Assembly (NCBI GenBank): GCA_036732025.1
Contig: DAINDE010000007.1
Span: 1 to 64,000 of the forward strand
DNA: 64,000 nucleotides
Reading direction: 5' to 3'
Source of the DNA: SSSZ01 sp036732025
Lineage (GTDB): Bacteria; Pseudomonadota; Gammaproteobacteria; Burkholderiales; Rhodocyclaceae
Below the pieces are notes generated by a model. That model worked only from the letters and a program-made list of their open reading frames with translations. It was not told the DNA's origin and made no database searches. The translations under genes were made by a program, and so were the position numbers. Below are positions 9,526 through 18,838 of this stretch, one piece after another (position 1 is the stretch's first letter; each line of letters begins with the position of its first letter).

Positions 9526-10353
9526 ATGAAGAAAACCCTCGCCGCCCTCCTCGCCGCCGCCTGTCTCGCCCAACCCGCCCTGGCCGACAACGGCCCCCGC
9601 CGCGATGGCGTCGATGTCGGCACCTCGTCCCAGGTGCGCAAGCTGGTGCCCGCGGAGAAGCTGGAAGAAGCGGCCGGCCAGCAGTATGGCGAAATGATGC
9701 GGCAGGCCGCCGCCAAGAACGCCCTCGCCCCCGACAACCATCCCCAGGTCGTCCGCCTGCGGGCCATCGCCAAGCGCATCCTGCCCTACGCCCCGCGCTT
9801 CAATCCCCGGGCCGAACGCTGGCAGTGGGAGGTCAACCTGATCGGCTCCAAGCAGCTCAACGCCTTCTGCATGCCCGGCGGCAAGATCGCCTTTTACACC
9901 GGCATCATCGATACCCTGAAGCTCACCGACGACGAGATCGCCATGGTCATGGGCCACGAAATCGCCCACGCCCTGCGCGAACACGCCCGGGAGCGCATCG
10001 CCAAGAGCGGCCTGGTGGACGGCGCCGCCTGGCTGGCCAGCCAGATTTTCGCCGGCAGCAAGTACGGCGGGCTGATCCAGCTGGGGGCCCAGGGGGCTGC
10101 CGATCTCTCCAAGCTGAGCTTCTCCCGGGACGACGAATCGGAAGCCGACGTGGTCGGCCTCGACCTCGCCGCCCGGGCCGGTTTCGACCCCCGGGCCGGC
10201 GTCACCCTCTGGGAAAAGATGGGCGCCATGAACCGGGGCGCCCCGCCCCAGTGGCTGTCCACCCACCCGGCCGGCAAGAACCGCATCAAGGAAATCGAGC
10301 GCCATCTGCCCGAGGTGATGCCCCTCTACGAGGCAGCCCGGCAGCGCGGCTGA
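9526..10353 (+). CDS. M48-family zinc metalloprotease (secreted)
   Basis: A 275-residue M48 peptidase with a signal peptide (MKKTLAALLAAACLAQPALA). The zinc motif HEIAH is at residues 144-148, and the third ligand is the Glu in SRDDESEADVVGLDLAARAG. WLSTHPAGKNRIKEIE near the C-terminus is typical of BepA/LoiP-like periplasmic peptidases. Probably acts in envelope protein quality control. It is a single gene, ending in a hairpin shared with the convergent small gene. Confidence 0.92.
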   Translation: MKKTLAALLAAACLAQPALADNGPRRDGVDVGTSSQVRKLVPAEKLEEAAGQQYGEMMRQAAAKNALAPDNHPQVVRLRAIAKRILPYAPRFNPRAERWQWEVNLIGSKQLNAFCMPGGKIAFYTGIIDTLKLTDDEIAMVMGHEIAHALREHARERIAKSGLVDGAAWLASQIFAGSKYGGLIQLGAQGAADLSKLSFSRDDESEADVVGLDLAARAGFDPRAGVTLWEKMGAMNRGAPPQWLSTHPAGKNRIKEIERHLPEVMPLYEAARQRG

Positions 10354-10369
10354 CGGCGGGCGCCGTCAG
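10350..10369. terminator. Hairpin between convergent genes
   Basis: CTGACGGC / GCCGTCAG 8-bp arms around a GGGC loop span the two stop codons of the M48 peptidase and the 109-aa gene. There is no T run, so it is a weak candidate for a bidirectional terminator. Confidence 0.45.
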
Positions 10370-10695
10370 AGGGGGATGACGTCGTCGTCGTTCCCCAGGA
10401 ATGGCGGATAGGTCGTCTGCTGGCGCACTTCCCGCCGGCGCAGGAGCTTCTCCTGCACTTTGGGGGGCAGGTCGGTGAAGATGATCATGTTCTTGGCAAT
10501 CAGCAGCTCGATGACATCCTCGATGGCCCGGATGAAGTCCCGGTCCAGGCTTTCCAGCTCGTGCCGCCGCCAGCGCTGGTGGATGAACTGCAGGACTTCC
10601 GGATCGTCCGCCGGCAGCGACTCCTTGGCGTCGCCCATGGCCACCGGATAAATCTCCCGGATTCTCCCTTCGCTGTCCCGCGCCACATAGAGCAT
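10366..10695 (-). CDS. Conserved hypothetical protein, 109 aa
   Basis: A small soluble protein of 109 residues beginning MLYVARDSEGRIREIYPVA. I recognise it as a family widespread in beta- and gammaproteobacteria that is often mislabelled as a tryptophan synthase beta-like protein. No catalytic motif is visible. The middle (FIRAIEDVIELLIAKNMIIFTDLP) looks helical and is followed by a basic KLLRRREVR segment. Function unknown. It is convergent with the M48 peptidase and divergent from the transporter gene. Confidence 0.8.
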   Translation of the reverse strand: MLYVARDSEGRIREIYPVAMGDAKESLPADDPEVLQFIHQRWRRHELESLDRDFIRAIEDVIELLIAKNMIIFTDLPPKVQEKLLRRREVRQQTTYPPFLGNDDDVIPL

Positions 10696-10808
10696 CGTCC
10701 GCCCCCCTTGCCATGATGCCGCCGAGTTTGCATCAGCCGGCGGCCTTTTGGCAATTGGCCCCGGCGGCGGCCCCGGGGATAATGGCGATTTTTCCGCCCC
10801 GCCTTGCC

Positions 10809-12374
10809 ATGACGCTCCCCGAATCCAGCCCCGGCATCCAGAGAAAGGTCGCCATCGCCGCCTGCTTCGGCACCTTCCTGGAATGGTACGATTTCCTCAC
10901 CTTCGCCAGCCTGGCCACCTACTTCAGCGTCCTCTTCTTCCCCGCCGACAACCCGGTGGCCGCCCTGCTCGCCAGCCTCGGCACCTTCGGCGTGGGCATG
11001 GTGGTGCGCCCCCTCGGAGCCGCCCTCTTCGGCTCCCTGGGTGACCGCCACGGCCGGCGCACCATCTTCCTCGTCACCATCGTCCTCATGGGGGTGGCCA
11101 CCGTCGGCGTCGGCCTCCTGCCCACCTACGAGCAGGTGGGCCTCCTGGCGCCCGCCCTGCTCCTCGTCCTGCGCATGCTGCAGGGGCTTTCCGTGGGCGG
11201 CGAGATCGGCGGCGCCGCGGTCTATCTCACCGAGCACGCCCCGGACGGCCGGCGCGGCCTCTACACCAGCGTCCTGCAGCTCATGGGGCCCCTGGGCATG
11301 ATGGCCTCCACCCTGCAGATCGTCCTCCTCCAGCATTTCCTGTCCGATGCCGATTTCCGCCAGTGGGGCTGGCGCATCCCCTTCCTGCTCTCGGCCCTGT
11401 TGCTGGCCATTTCCATCAAGAGCCGCATCAACCTGCACGAGTCCCCCGTCTTCCGCCACCTGCGGGAGAAGAACGCCGTCGCCCAGGCGCCGCTGCGGGA
11501 CTGCTTCCGCGACCGCCACACCCTGGGCCGCATGGGGCTCCTCTTCTTCTGCATCTCCGCCGGCGGCTCCCTCATCTTCTTCTCCGCCCAGGTCTACACC
11601 ACCGTCTTCCTCAAGAACGTGGTCAAGCTCCCGGCGGCGGACGCCAGCGCCCTGGTCATGGTGGCCACCGTCGCCCTCTTCCCCCTCACCCTCTTCTGCG
11701 GCTGGCTGTCCGACCGCGTCGGCCGCCGGCCGGTGCTGCTGGCCGGGCTGCTGCTGGGGGCTGCGAGCATCCTGCCCGTCTTCCACGGCCTGCTGGCCTA
11801 CGGCAACCCGGCCCTGGAACGCTTCAACCGGGAGGTGCCGGTGGTACTCTCCGGCAGCGGCTGCGCCTACGATCCCTTCCGTGGCGCCGGCAACGACTGC
11901 GAGCGCTACCAGGAGCTATTCGCAAAGCTGGGCGTGGAGCATCGCCGGGAGGCGGGCCCCCTCGCCGTGCGCATCGGCGAGCGGCGGGTGGAGGGCTACG
12001 CGCCGGAGGCCGTCCAGGCCGCCCTGCAGGCCGCCGGCCGCCCTGCCCAGGCGGACCCGGCGGTGGCCAACAAACCCATGATCGTCGCCCTGCTGCTGGT
12101 GCTGGTGGTAGCGCTGGCCTGCGTCACGGGCCCCCAGACCGCCGTGCTGCCGGAACTCTTCCCGGCCCGCACCCGCTACACCGCCGTGGCCCTGCCCCAC
12201 AACCTGGCGGCCGGCTGGATCGGCGGCCTCTCGCCCTTCATGGTGACCTGGATCGGCGTCGGCGCCGGCACTGCCAGCGGCGGCCTGTGGTACCCCACCG
12301 GCCTCCTCATCCTCGCTGCGACGGTGGGCCTCCTCTTCCTGCCGGAAGTACGCGACCGACCGCTGGATCGATGA
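10809..12374 (+). CDS. MFS transporter, MHS (metabolite:H+ symporter) type
   Basis: A 521-residue inner-membrane permease of the MHS branch (ShiA/ProP-like). Family signatures are FGTFLEWYDF near the N-terminus, GSLGDRHGRRTIF between TM2 and TM3, and RMLQGLSVGGEIGGAAVYL. Unusual for a 12-helix permease, about 80 hydrophilic residues (about 340-418) are inserted in the C-terminal half, with two cysteines in GSGCAYDPFRGAGNDCERY. Substrate unknown; likely a carboxylate or osmolyte taken up with H+. The start at 10809 matches homologue N-termini (MTLPESSPGIQRK); an ATG at 10782 is an alternative. Confidence 0.9.
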   Translation: MTLPESSPGIQRKVAIAACFGTFLEWYDFLTFASLATYFSVLFFPADNPVAALLASLGTFGVGMVVRPLGAALFGSLGDRHGRRTIFLVTIVLMGVATVGVGLLPTYEQVGLLAPALLLVLRMLQGLSVGGEIGGAAVYLTEHAPDGRRGLYTSVLQLMGPLGMMASTLQIVLLQHFLSDADFRQWGWRIPFLLSALLLAISIKSRINLHESPVFRHLREKNAVAQAPLRDCFRDRHTLGRMGLLFFCISAGGSLIFFSAQVYTTVFLKNVVKLPAADASALVMVATVALFPLTLFCGWLSDRVGRRPVLLAGLLLGAASILPVFHGLLAYGNPALERFNREVPVVLSGSGCAYDPFRGAGNDCERYQELFAKLGVEHRREAGPLAVRIGERRVEGYAPEAVQAALQAAGRPAQADPAVANKPMIVALLLVLVVALACVTGPQTAVLPELFPARTRYTAVALPHNLAAGWIGGLSPFMVTWIGVGAGTASGGLWYPTGLLILAATVGLLFLPEVRDRPLDR

Positions 12375-12424
12375 TCACCATCAGGCCGGCATCGAACGCC
12401 ATGATCGTTCGGGCCATGAGCGGA

Positions 12425-13531
12425 TTACGCTGTCTGCAGGGCAACGGCCACGTCGCCCGCCGGTGAGCACAGGCAGGGGAGGATTTGCCCAGGGGAGAGG
12501 GGGAATTCCGCCTGGGCATGCCAGGTGACGTCGCCGGCATCCAGCCGCACCAGGCAGCGCCCGCAGGTGCCGGCCCGGCAGTCAGCCTCGACGCCAACGC
12601 CGCCGGCTTCCAGGGTAGCCAACAGGGTCGGTTCCCCGGCCGTGTGCAGGAGGACGGCCCGGTCGGCGCCGCGCACCGCCACCGCCGTGCCGCTCGGACC
12701 GGCGCCGGCGGCGGCGCCGAAGGATTCCCGATGGATGCGGCGGGGGGCGATGCCGGCCGCTGTCAGGCCGTCGGCCATGGCGTCCATGAAGGCGGTGCCG
12801 GCACACAGGTAGAAATCGGCGGCGCCGGGGTCGGGCAGGGCGGCGAGCACCTGGGCGGCGTCCAGGCGGCCCCGCTCGCCGGCCCAGTCCGCTGCTGGCC
12901 GGGAAACCCAGGCCCGGTAGGCGAAGGCGGCGGATTGCCGGGCTCGGGCCTCGAATTCGCCGTGGTAAAGCAGTCCCGCGGCGCTGCGGGCGGCCTGGAA
13001 GAGGAACACCGGGCGGCCTTTGGCCAGCGCCTGCTGGGCCATGGCCCGCAGGGGCGTGATGCCGATGCCGCCGGCCAGCAGTACCAGGGGACCGGCCCCG
13101 GGGACCGGGGTGAACGCTCCGCGGGGTCGGGAGACCCGCAGCCGATCGCCGGGCCGCAGGTGCTGCCACAGCCACCGGCTCATGGCGCCCCGGGGTTCGC
13201 GCTTGATGGCCAGCTCGTAGGCGGCGGGGCGGGCGGCCCAGGCGGCCAGGGAGTAGGCGCGCCGGACGGCGCCGCCGCCGGGGCCGGCGGGGGCATGCAC
13301 CAGGACGTGCTGGCCGGCGGCGAAGGGCGGCAAGGGCTTGCCGGCGGGGTGGCGCAGGGTCAGGCAGAGCAGCTCGCCGGCCACCTCCTGCCGCGCGGCA
13401 ACGACCAGGGCGAGCGGTTCCTCCTGCCGCTGCCGGCGCCGACGGGTGCCGACGGCACGCAGGCCGTCCACGGTGAGGCTGGCGACGAAGGCCAGGCAGG
13501 CCAGGGCGAGGCAGGCCAGGGCGAGGGTCAT
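12425..13531 (-). CDS. Membrane-anchored flavin reductase with C-terminal 2Fe-2S ferredoxin domain
   Basis: A 368-residue electron-transfer protein. A hydrophobic anchor (about 1-25) is followed by an FAD-binding barrel (RAYSLAAW), a pyridine-nucleotide domain (LLAGGIGITPLRAM) and a plant-type 2Fe-2S domain with Cys318, Cys323, Cys326 and Cys353 or Cys355. Such proteins pass electrons from NAD(P)H. It lies 9 bp after the PepSY-type gene and two TonB-dependent receptors on the same strand, so it probably supplies electrons for reductive release of iron from an imported siderophore. That role is inferred from context. Confidence 0.85.
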   Translation of the reverse strand: MTLALACLALACLAFVASLTVDGLRAVGTRRRRQRQEEPLALVVAARQEVAGELLCLTLRHPAGKPLPPFAAGQHVLVHAPAGPGGGAVRRAYSLAAWAARPAAYELAIKREPRGAMSRWLWQHLRPGDRLRVSRPRGAFTPVPGAGPLVLLAGGIGITPLRAMAQQALAKGRPVFLFQAARSAAGLLYHGEFEARARQSAAFAYRAWVSRPAADWAGERGRLDAAQVLAALPDPGAADFYLCAGTAFMDAMADGLTAAGIAPRRIHRESFGAAAGAGPSGTAVAVRGADRAVLLHTAGEPTLLATLEAGGVGVEADCRAGTCGRCLVRLDAGDVTWHAQAEFPLSPGQILPCLCSPAGDVAVALQTA

Positions 13532-13540
13532 GGCAGGTTC

Positions 13541-14287
13541 TCAGGCCAGGGCGGCGGCAGCCTTGCGCCGCTCGGCCCGCCACCACATGTAGATGCCGGT
13601 CATGGCCAGCAGGCACAGGGTCAGGCCCACCAGGTCGATCCAGATCCATTCGGCCTCCTTGCCCAAGAAGGCCTGGCCGGTGTGCAGATCCATGATCAGC
13701 TTGCCCAAGGTGAGTGGCCGGGCATGCGCCGGCTGGTCCTCGGCCAGGGCGGCGAGGGCTCCGGCCAGGGCGGCGTCGGGCAGCCACTCCCGGCCGTCGG
13801 CGCTGGCCAGCAGGCCCCTGTCCTTGACGGCGACGACGACGCTGCCGTCGGGCCGGGCGGCAGCGCTCCAGGCGTCGCCCTTTTCGGCGCGCTGCCAACG
13901 CCCTGCCCGCTCCAGCCAGATACCGCTCTTCGCGGCCACCACCAGGCCGAAGCCGCCTTCCGCCAGGCCCCGCACGGGGACGCCGGCGAATTCCTCCACC
14001 GGGGTGAGCCGCCCGCCTTCCAGGCGGAAGAGGCCTTCCTGGGCACCTACGTAGGTCGCGCCGGCGTGGGTGGTCAGGGCCGCCCGCGGCTCGGGGCCGC
14101 GGCTCCTGGCGTCGGCACTCCGGTAGCCGGGCAGCCACTGGGCGGCGACCTTGACCTCCTCGGTACCCAGGCTTTTCTTGTGGGCGATGAAGACGGCGCT
14201 GGCGCCGACGATGAAGATGGGCAGGGCGAGGGCGAGGCTGGCCCAGGTGTGCCAGGAACGGGCCTTGAGATTGAGCTTGATTGCCAT
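13541..14287 (-). CDS. PepSY-associated transmembrane protein (iron-reductase-like)
   Basis: A 248-residue inner-membrane protein with one N-terminal helix (about 9-38) and one C-terminal helix (about 215-240), and His residues in RSWHTW and DLHTG that resemble heme ligands of PepSY-TM reductases. Between the helices lie about 150 residues with repeats such as TTHAGATYVGAQEGLFRLE, VVAAKSGIWLERAG and VVAVKDRGLLASADG, which look like short BNR/propeller strands. The start at 14287 has AAGGAG upstream; an upstream alternative at 14311 lies inside the gap to the receptor. It sits between a TonB receptor and a flavin reductase, consistent with siderophore reduction. Confidence 0.8.
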   Translation of the reverse strand: MAIKLNLKARSWHTWASLALALPIFIVGASAVFIAHKKSLGTEEVKVAAQWLPGYRSADARSRGPEPRAALTTHAGATYVGAQEGLFRLEGGRLTPVEEFAGVPVRGLAEGGFGLVVAAKSGIWLERAGRWQRAEKGDAWSAAARPDGSVVVAVKDRGLLASADGREWLPDAALAGALAALAEDQPAHARPLTLGKLIMDLHTGQAFLGKEAEWIWIDLVGLTLCLLAMTGIYMWWRAERRKAAAALA

Positions 14288-14304
14288 GGTTGGACTCCTT
14301 GGGG

Positions 14305-16458
14305 TTACCACTTGCCTTCGAGGGCCAGGAATACGGTGGCAGGCTGCGTTTCCCGGTCATGTTCCAGCCGGCTGGTGGCGCCGCCGGCGTCGAGTTCCTC
14401 CAGGTCGTTGCTGCGGGCCTGGGGGAGCGCGTTGGTGATCGACAGGCGCAGGTCGAGCTGGCGGTCGATGCGGTGCAGGGCATAGAGATCGAGCTGGAGG
14501 CGCCGGCCCTGGGTCTGGCTGAGGCGGGCGCTGCTTTCCCGGTCCAGGGCACCAACGTAGCCAAGGTTGCCCCCCAGGGTCATCCGCTGGGCCGGCAGAT
14601 CGAGGTCGAAGCCGAGGTTGGCGCTCCTGCGGGGGCCTTCGCCGGCACCCAGGCCGGGGACCGGAGCCACCAGGCGGGTGGCGGTGTAGGCGGCGTTGCC
14701 GCGCAGGGTGAGGTCCGGCAGACCGAGGCCGTCGGCCCGCCACTTGAAGTCGAGAAGGGCGCCCCGCTGCTCGGCGTCGCCGACGTTGTAGGGGCGTTCC
14801 ACCCAACGGCTGCCGTCGAATTGCACCAGTTTCTGCACCCGGTTCGCCACCCGGCGGTGGAAGAGGGAAAGGCCCACGGTGCCCGCTCGGCCCGGCAGGA
14901 AATGCTCGACGCCGGCCTCGATGCCGACCGTGCTTTCCGCCGCCAGGGCAGGGTTGCCGGCCTTGTCCGGATTGCCGGAGGTGTTGTTGCCGGAGGCGGT
15001 GCGCACCACCGGGCTGAGATCCCGGGGGTGGGGCGGTTTGTCCTGGCGGGCGACGCTGGCGCGCAGGTTCCAGGCGGGATCGGGCTGCCAGAGGTAGTGC
15101 AGGGAGGGATCGAGGGAACGATGGCGGGAGGCGACGGTGGTGCCCAGGCCGTCGGTGACGGCGCTGTGCTGGCGCTGCCAGCGCAGCCCGGGGGTGAGCA
15201 GATGGGCATCGGCCAGTTGCCATTCGTCCTGCAGCCAGACCACGGCCCGCCGGTCGTCGAGGGCGGCACGGTCGCCGGCACCCCCGTCCTGCAGGACGCC
15301 GTCGCGGCGCTGGCGGCGGGATTCGTCGCCGGTCCTGCCCCGCCACTCGACGGCGCCGGTCAGGAAATGGCTGTCGAGGACGAGGCCCTTGCCCCGCAGC
15401 AGAGCCGCGCCCTCCCGCTCGTAGCGGCGGGTGGCTTCGTCGTCGCGGCCGGTGGCCTGGGCGGCGGCGTCGTAGCAGCGTACTGCCTTGTCCCGCTCCT
15501 CGAATTCGCCCTGGGCGGTGAGGCGGGCCAGCCATTCGCCGCCGCCGGGCAGGAGGGTCTTCCACTCGGCGTTGAGGCGGCCGCTGCCGCGGCGTCCTTC
15601 TTCCCGCTCCAGGTCGCGGCCGGCGGGGGCGAGGCCGGTGCCCGCCGCGGGGTCGGCGTAGCGGTAGCGGCGGACCAGAGCGTCGCGGGCGGTGTCGGTG
15701 AGATTGAAGAAAGGGCTCAGGGTGAACTGGCGGCCGTCGCCCAGGGTCCAGTGGAAGCGGGGCGTCAAGGCCAGGTTGCCGTCGCGGCCGCTTTCCTCGA
15801 TGCGCTCCCGCTGCCAGTCGTCGCGCACGCCGCCGGAAAAGCGCTGGATGTCCGTCGTCTGGCGGGCGAGAAGGGGCTGCCGCTGGGCCGAGCCGCCCAG
15901 GAGGTAGCCGAAATCCGCCTCGCGGTTGCCCAATTGGCCCTCCAGGCGGACAACGGCCGCGTCTTCCGCGGCCCCCGCGCCGAGGCGGGCGCTGCCGGTG
16001 GCCCGGGGCGGCACGTCCCGCAGGATGAGGTTGATGACCCCCGCCGGCCCGGCCACGGGGAATTCGGCGGTGCTGTTGCGGATGATCTCGACCCGCTCGA
16101 CGAGGTCGGCGGGCAGGCGCAGGGCGGTGCCGGGAGAAGCGTCGCCGCCGGGCAGGGGCTGCCCGTCCACCAGGATTTGCGGCATGTGGCGATCCTTCCC
16201 TTTACCGCGGCCGCGACGGTTGTCCGGGTCGGCGAAAGCGCCGGTGCCCGGCAGCTTGCGCAGGAGGTCGCCGACGCTGGCGGCATCCAGGGCCTCCAGG
16301 TCTTCCCGGTCGTAGACCAGCTTGCCGGCCGCGGCGCTGCGGCGCAGCTCCAGGGCCCCGGAACGGGAAGCGGTGACGGCGACCTCCGCCAGCACCGCGT
16401 CTTCCGCTGCCGCCGGCGGCAGCAGCCCGAGGAGCGCGGCCCCCGCCAGGGAGGCCAC
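14305..16458 (-). CDS. TonB-dependent outer-membrane receptor (second copy)
   Basis: A 717-residue TonB-dependent receptor, probably for ferric siderophores. After a signal-like hydrophobic start (VASLAGAALLGLLPPAAAED), the plug domain contains LEALDAASVGDLLRKLPGTG, DGQPLPGGD and LVERVEIIRNSTAEFPVAGP. The 22-strand barrel follows and ends in aromatic FLALEGKW. No ATG is in frame; the start is placed at GTG 16458, 36 bp downstream of the stop of the first receptor, and is uncertain. The N-terminus may instead begin at a rarer codon, or a short frameshift may be present. It is a paralogue of the upstream receptor and is followed by the PepSY-type gene after 17 bp. Confidence 0.85.
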   Translation of the reverse strand: MASLAGAALLGLLPPAAAEDAVLAEVAVTASRSGALELRRSAAAGKLVYDREDLEALDAASVGDLLRKLPGTGAFADPDNRRGRGKGKDRHMPQILVDGQPLPGGDASPGTALRLPADLVERVEIIRNSTAEFPVAGPAGVINLILRDVPPRATGSARLGAGAAEDAAVVRLEGQLGNREADFGYLLGGSAQRQPLLARQTTDIQRFSGGVRDDWQRERIEESGRDGNLALTPRFHWTLGDGRQFTLSPFFNLTDTARDALVRRYRYADPAAGTGLAPAGRDLEREEGRRGSGRLNAEWKTLLPGGGEWLARLTAQGEFEERDKAVRCYDAAAQATGRDDEATRRYEREGAALLRGKGLVLDSHFLTGAVEWRGRTGDESRRQRRDGVLQDGGAGDRAALDDRRAVVWLQDEWQLADAHLLTPGLRWQRQHSAVTDGLGTTVASRHRSLDPSLHYLWQPDPAWNLRASVARQDKPPHPRDLSPVVRTASGNNTSGNPDKAGNPALAAESTVGIEAGVEHFLPGRAGTVGLSLFHRRVANRVQKLVQFDGSRWVERPYNVGDAEQRGALLDFKWRADGLGLPDLTLRGNAAYTATRLVAPVPGLGAGEGPRRSANLGFDLDLPAQRMTLGGNLGYVGALDRESSARLSQTQGRRLQLDLYALHRIDRQLDLRLSITNALPQARSNDLEELDAGGATSRLEHDRETQPATVFLALEGKW

Positions 16459-16493
16459 GCCGCCGGGCGCCGGGAAGGGAAGGCGGAGAGTGC

Positions 16494-18713
16494 TCAGAAG
16501 CGGCTCTCGAAGGTGAGGAAGAGGGTCGGCTCCGAGCGCTCGATCTTGTGCTCGCCGTCCTTGACGGTGCCGTTGGCGTTGTACTTGACCTTGTCCTCCT
16601 GCTTGCGCACGGAAAGGATGTTCTTGGCCACCAGGCGCAGTTCCGCCAGGGGGCCGAAGACCTTGGTGACGTAGACGTCCAGGGTGTCCATGGCCTTGAC
16701 GGTCTTGACCTCGCGCACGCCGTCGTCGTTGTCGGAATCGACGGTGAATTGGGGAACGTGGTTGAGGTTGAAGCCGGCGGACCAGCGGGAGGGGCGGTGG
16801 GTCCAGTTGACGCCCAGGTTGGAGATGCGGGGCGGCATGTCCTTGACGTCCTGGGTGGTGCCGGTGGATGCCTTCCGTACCCGCCCGCGCAGTTCCGCAT
16901 GGCTGCCCTGCAGGGTCAGGGCATGGGCGTGGCCGCGCACCAGGGGCAGGCGGAAGTCCATCTCGGCGCCCCAGAAGCGGGCCGTGCCGACGTTGTAGGG
17001 CCGCTGCACGAAGCGCCCGTCCTCTTCCCGGGTGGATTTCTCGATGTAGTCCTCCACCTGGCGGTTGTAGAAATTGATGCCGGCCACCCCGGCGCTGCCC
17101 CACAGGTACTTCTCCAGGCCCAGCTCGACACCCCGGGCGCGCTCCGGCTTGAGGTCGGCGTTGCCCGCCTTGTCCGGCGTGCTGTAGGAATTGGACGTGG
17201 CGGTGACCACCACCGGGTTCACGTCGTCGAACTTGGGGAAGCGGACGGTCTGGGCCACGCTGGCCCGCAGGTTGAGGTCGGGGAGAACGGCCCAGCGGTA
17301 GTGCAGGGAGGGATTGGGGGATTCCTCGTTGCCGTCCCGCTGGTTGCCCAGGCGGTCGGTGGCCTCGCGGCGTACTTGCTCGTAGCGTACGCCGGGAGTC
17401 AGCCAGTGGTTTTCCGCCAGATGCCATTCGTCCTGCAGGTAGACGGCGCGCTTGGTTTCCTTGATGTTGTAAATATCGTTCTGGCCTGCCGCCTTGAGGG
17501 CGAGGGCAGCCACGGCCGCGTCCAGGGTGGCCTTTTCCTTGCCCTCCCAGGCCAGCTTGCGCTTCTCGTATTCCGACCGGCGCTCCTCGACCCCAGCCTT
17601 GAGCAGGTGGCTGCCCAGGGGCACGGCCACGCCGGCGCCCGCAAACACCTGGTCCTCGCTGATCTCCTCCCGCTCCTGCGTTACTGTCCACCGCTTGTTC
17701 GCCGCCTTGGTGAGGTCGCGGGTGGTGGCGTATTTGTCCTTGTCGCTCTCCCCTTTCTGCACCGCGGCCTTGGCATACCAGGCGCCCCACGGGGCGACAC
17801 CGTCGTAGCGGCCGCCCAGACGGGCGAGCTGGTCGGTCTTGTCCTCGTCGTTGCGGGCCTCCTTGCTCAGGTTGCCCGCCGCCGTGTGGGTGGAGGAACG
17901 CTCGCGCTTGTCCTCGGTCCCCGCCGACAGGTAAGGGTCCAGGGTCAGCCGGTCGGCGCCCAGGTGCCACACCACGCGGGGCGTGAGCAGGGTCTCCGTC
18001 TTGACCACCGGCTTGGGTTTGTATTCCCGGGCGGTGACAGCCAGGGTGCTGCTGAGGGTGTCCTTCTTTTCCACCACGTCTTCGGCGCCCACCGTGTGGG
18101 AGGCGGCGATGAGCAGGTCCACGTCGCCGATGCGGCGGTTCCACTGAGCAACCACGTCGCCCACGTCGAGGCTGCCGTTCTTTCCGTAGGCGGCCCGCAG
18201 GCGGGTCAGGTCGTCGATCTTGTTCTTGAGCACGATGTTGATGGTGCCGCCGATGCCGTGGGCGTCGAACTCGGCGCTCGGGTTGCGGATGATCTCGATG
18301 CGCTCGATCATGTCCGCCGGCAGGCGGTCCACCTGCATCTGCCGTTCCTGGACCGCCCCCGGCACCGGTTCGCCGTTGATGAGAAACTGGGTGTAGCCCT
18401 TGTCCAGGCCACGCATCCGGATGTCCTTGGTGACGCCGGCCGGGCCGGAGAAGCCGAGGCCGGGCAGGCGGCGCAGCACATCGCCGACGGTGGCGTCGCC
18501 GAAGCGCTCCACTTCCTCTTCGGAGACGATGATCTTCTGGATCGGGCTGTCCCGGCGCACGGCCTGGGCCTCCCGCTGGTCGGTGACGACCACCTGCTGC
18601 AGCGATTTTTCGGCAGCCTCCTCGCCGGCGGCGGCGAAGGGAAGGCTGAAGATGGCGGCGCCGAGGACGCTCAGGCGCCCCTTCGTCGAATGGCAAGCCA
18701 GTGCAATGGCCAC
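16494..18713 (-). CDS. TonB-dependent outer-membrane receptor (first copy)
   Basis: A 739-residue TonB-dependent receptor with a signal peptide (about 1-28). A TonB-box-like stretch (LQQVVVTDQRE) is followed by the plug domain (VGDVLRRLPGLGF, LINGEPVPG, MIERIEIIRNPSAEFDAHGI) and a barrel ending in LFLTFESRF with terminal Phe. Probably imports a ferric siderophore. It is first in a minus-strand operon: receptor, receptor, PepSY protein, flavin reductase. A Fur-like dyad lies about 126-144 bp upstream. The substrate cannot be read from sequence. Confidence 0.92.
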   Translation of the reverse strand: MAIALACHSTKGRLSVLGAAIFSLPFAAAGEEAAEKSLQQVVVTDQREAQAVRRDSPIQKIIVSEEEVERFGDATVGDVLRRLPGLGFSGPAGVTKDIRMRGLDKGYTQFLINGEPVPGAVQERQMQVDRLPADMIERIEIIRNPSAEFDAHGIGGTINIVLKNKIDDLTRLRAAYGKNGSLDVGDVVAQWNRRIGDVDLLIAASHTVGAEDVVEKKDTLSSTLAVTAREYKPKPVVKTETLLTPRVVWHLGADRLTLDPYLSAGTEDKRERSSTHTAAGNLSKEARNDEDKTDQLARLGGRYDGVAPWGAWYAKAAVQKGESDKDKYATTRDLTKAANKRWTVTQEREEISEDQVFAGAGVAVPLGSHLLKAGVEERRSEYEKRKLAWEGKEKATLDAAVAALALKAAGQNDIYNIKETKRAVYLQDEWHLAENHWLTPGVRYEQVRREATDRLGNQRDGNEESPNPSLHYRWAVLPDLNLRASVAQTVRFPKFDDVNPVVVTATSNSYSTPDKAGNADLKPERARGVELGLEKYLWGSAGVAGINFYNRQVEDYIEKSTREEDGRFVQRPYNVGTARFWGAEMDFRLPLVRGHAHALTLQGSHAELRGRVRKASTGTTQDVKDMPPRISNLGVNWTHRPSRWSAGFNLNHVPQFTVDSDNDDGVREVKTVKAMDTLDVYVTKVFGPLAELRLVAKNILSVRKQEDKVKYNANGTVKDGEHKIERSEPTLFLTFESRF

Positions 18714-18838
18714 GAGATACCCCCTGGGATAATGGTGCGTGGCTGGCTGAAGCGTTCCTTGGCAGACAAGGATCAGCCCTGGCTGGCTGGGCGGATTGTT
18801 GAAATTGCGATGATCAGGGGGAATTGTAACATAATATT

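Noticed and set aside
16501..18696. Apparent 1463-residue frame that joins the second TonB receptor to the antisense-like frame of the first
   Set aside because: Its N-terminal 730 residues are an out-of-frame reading of the first receptor; only the part from about 16458 downward is receptor-like.
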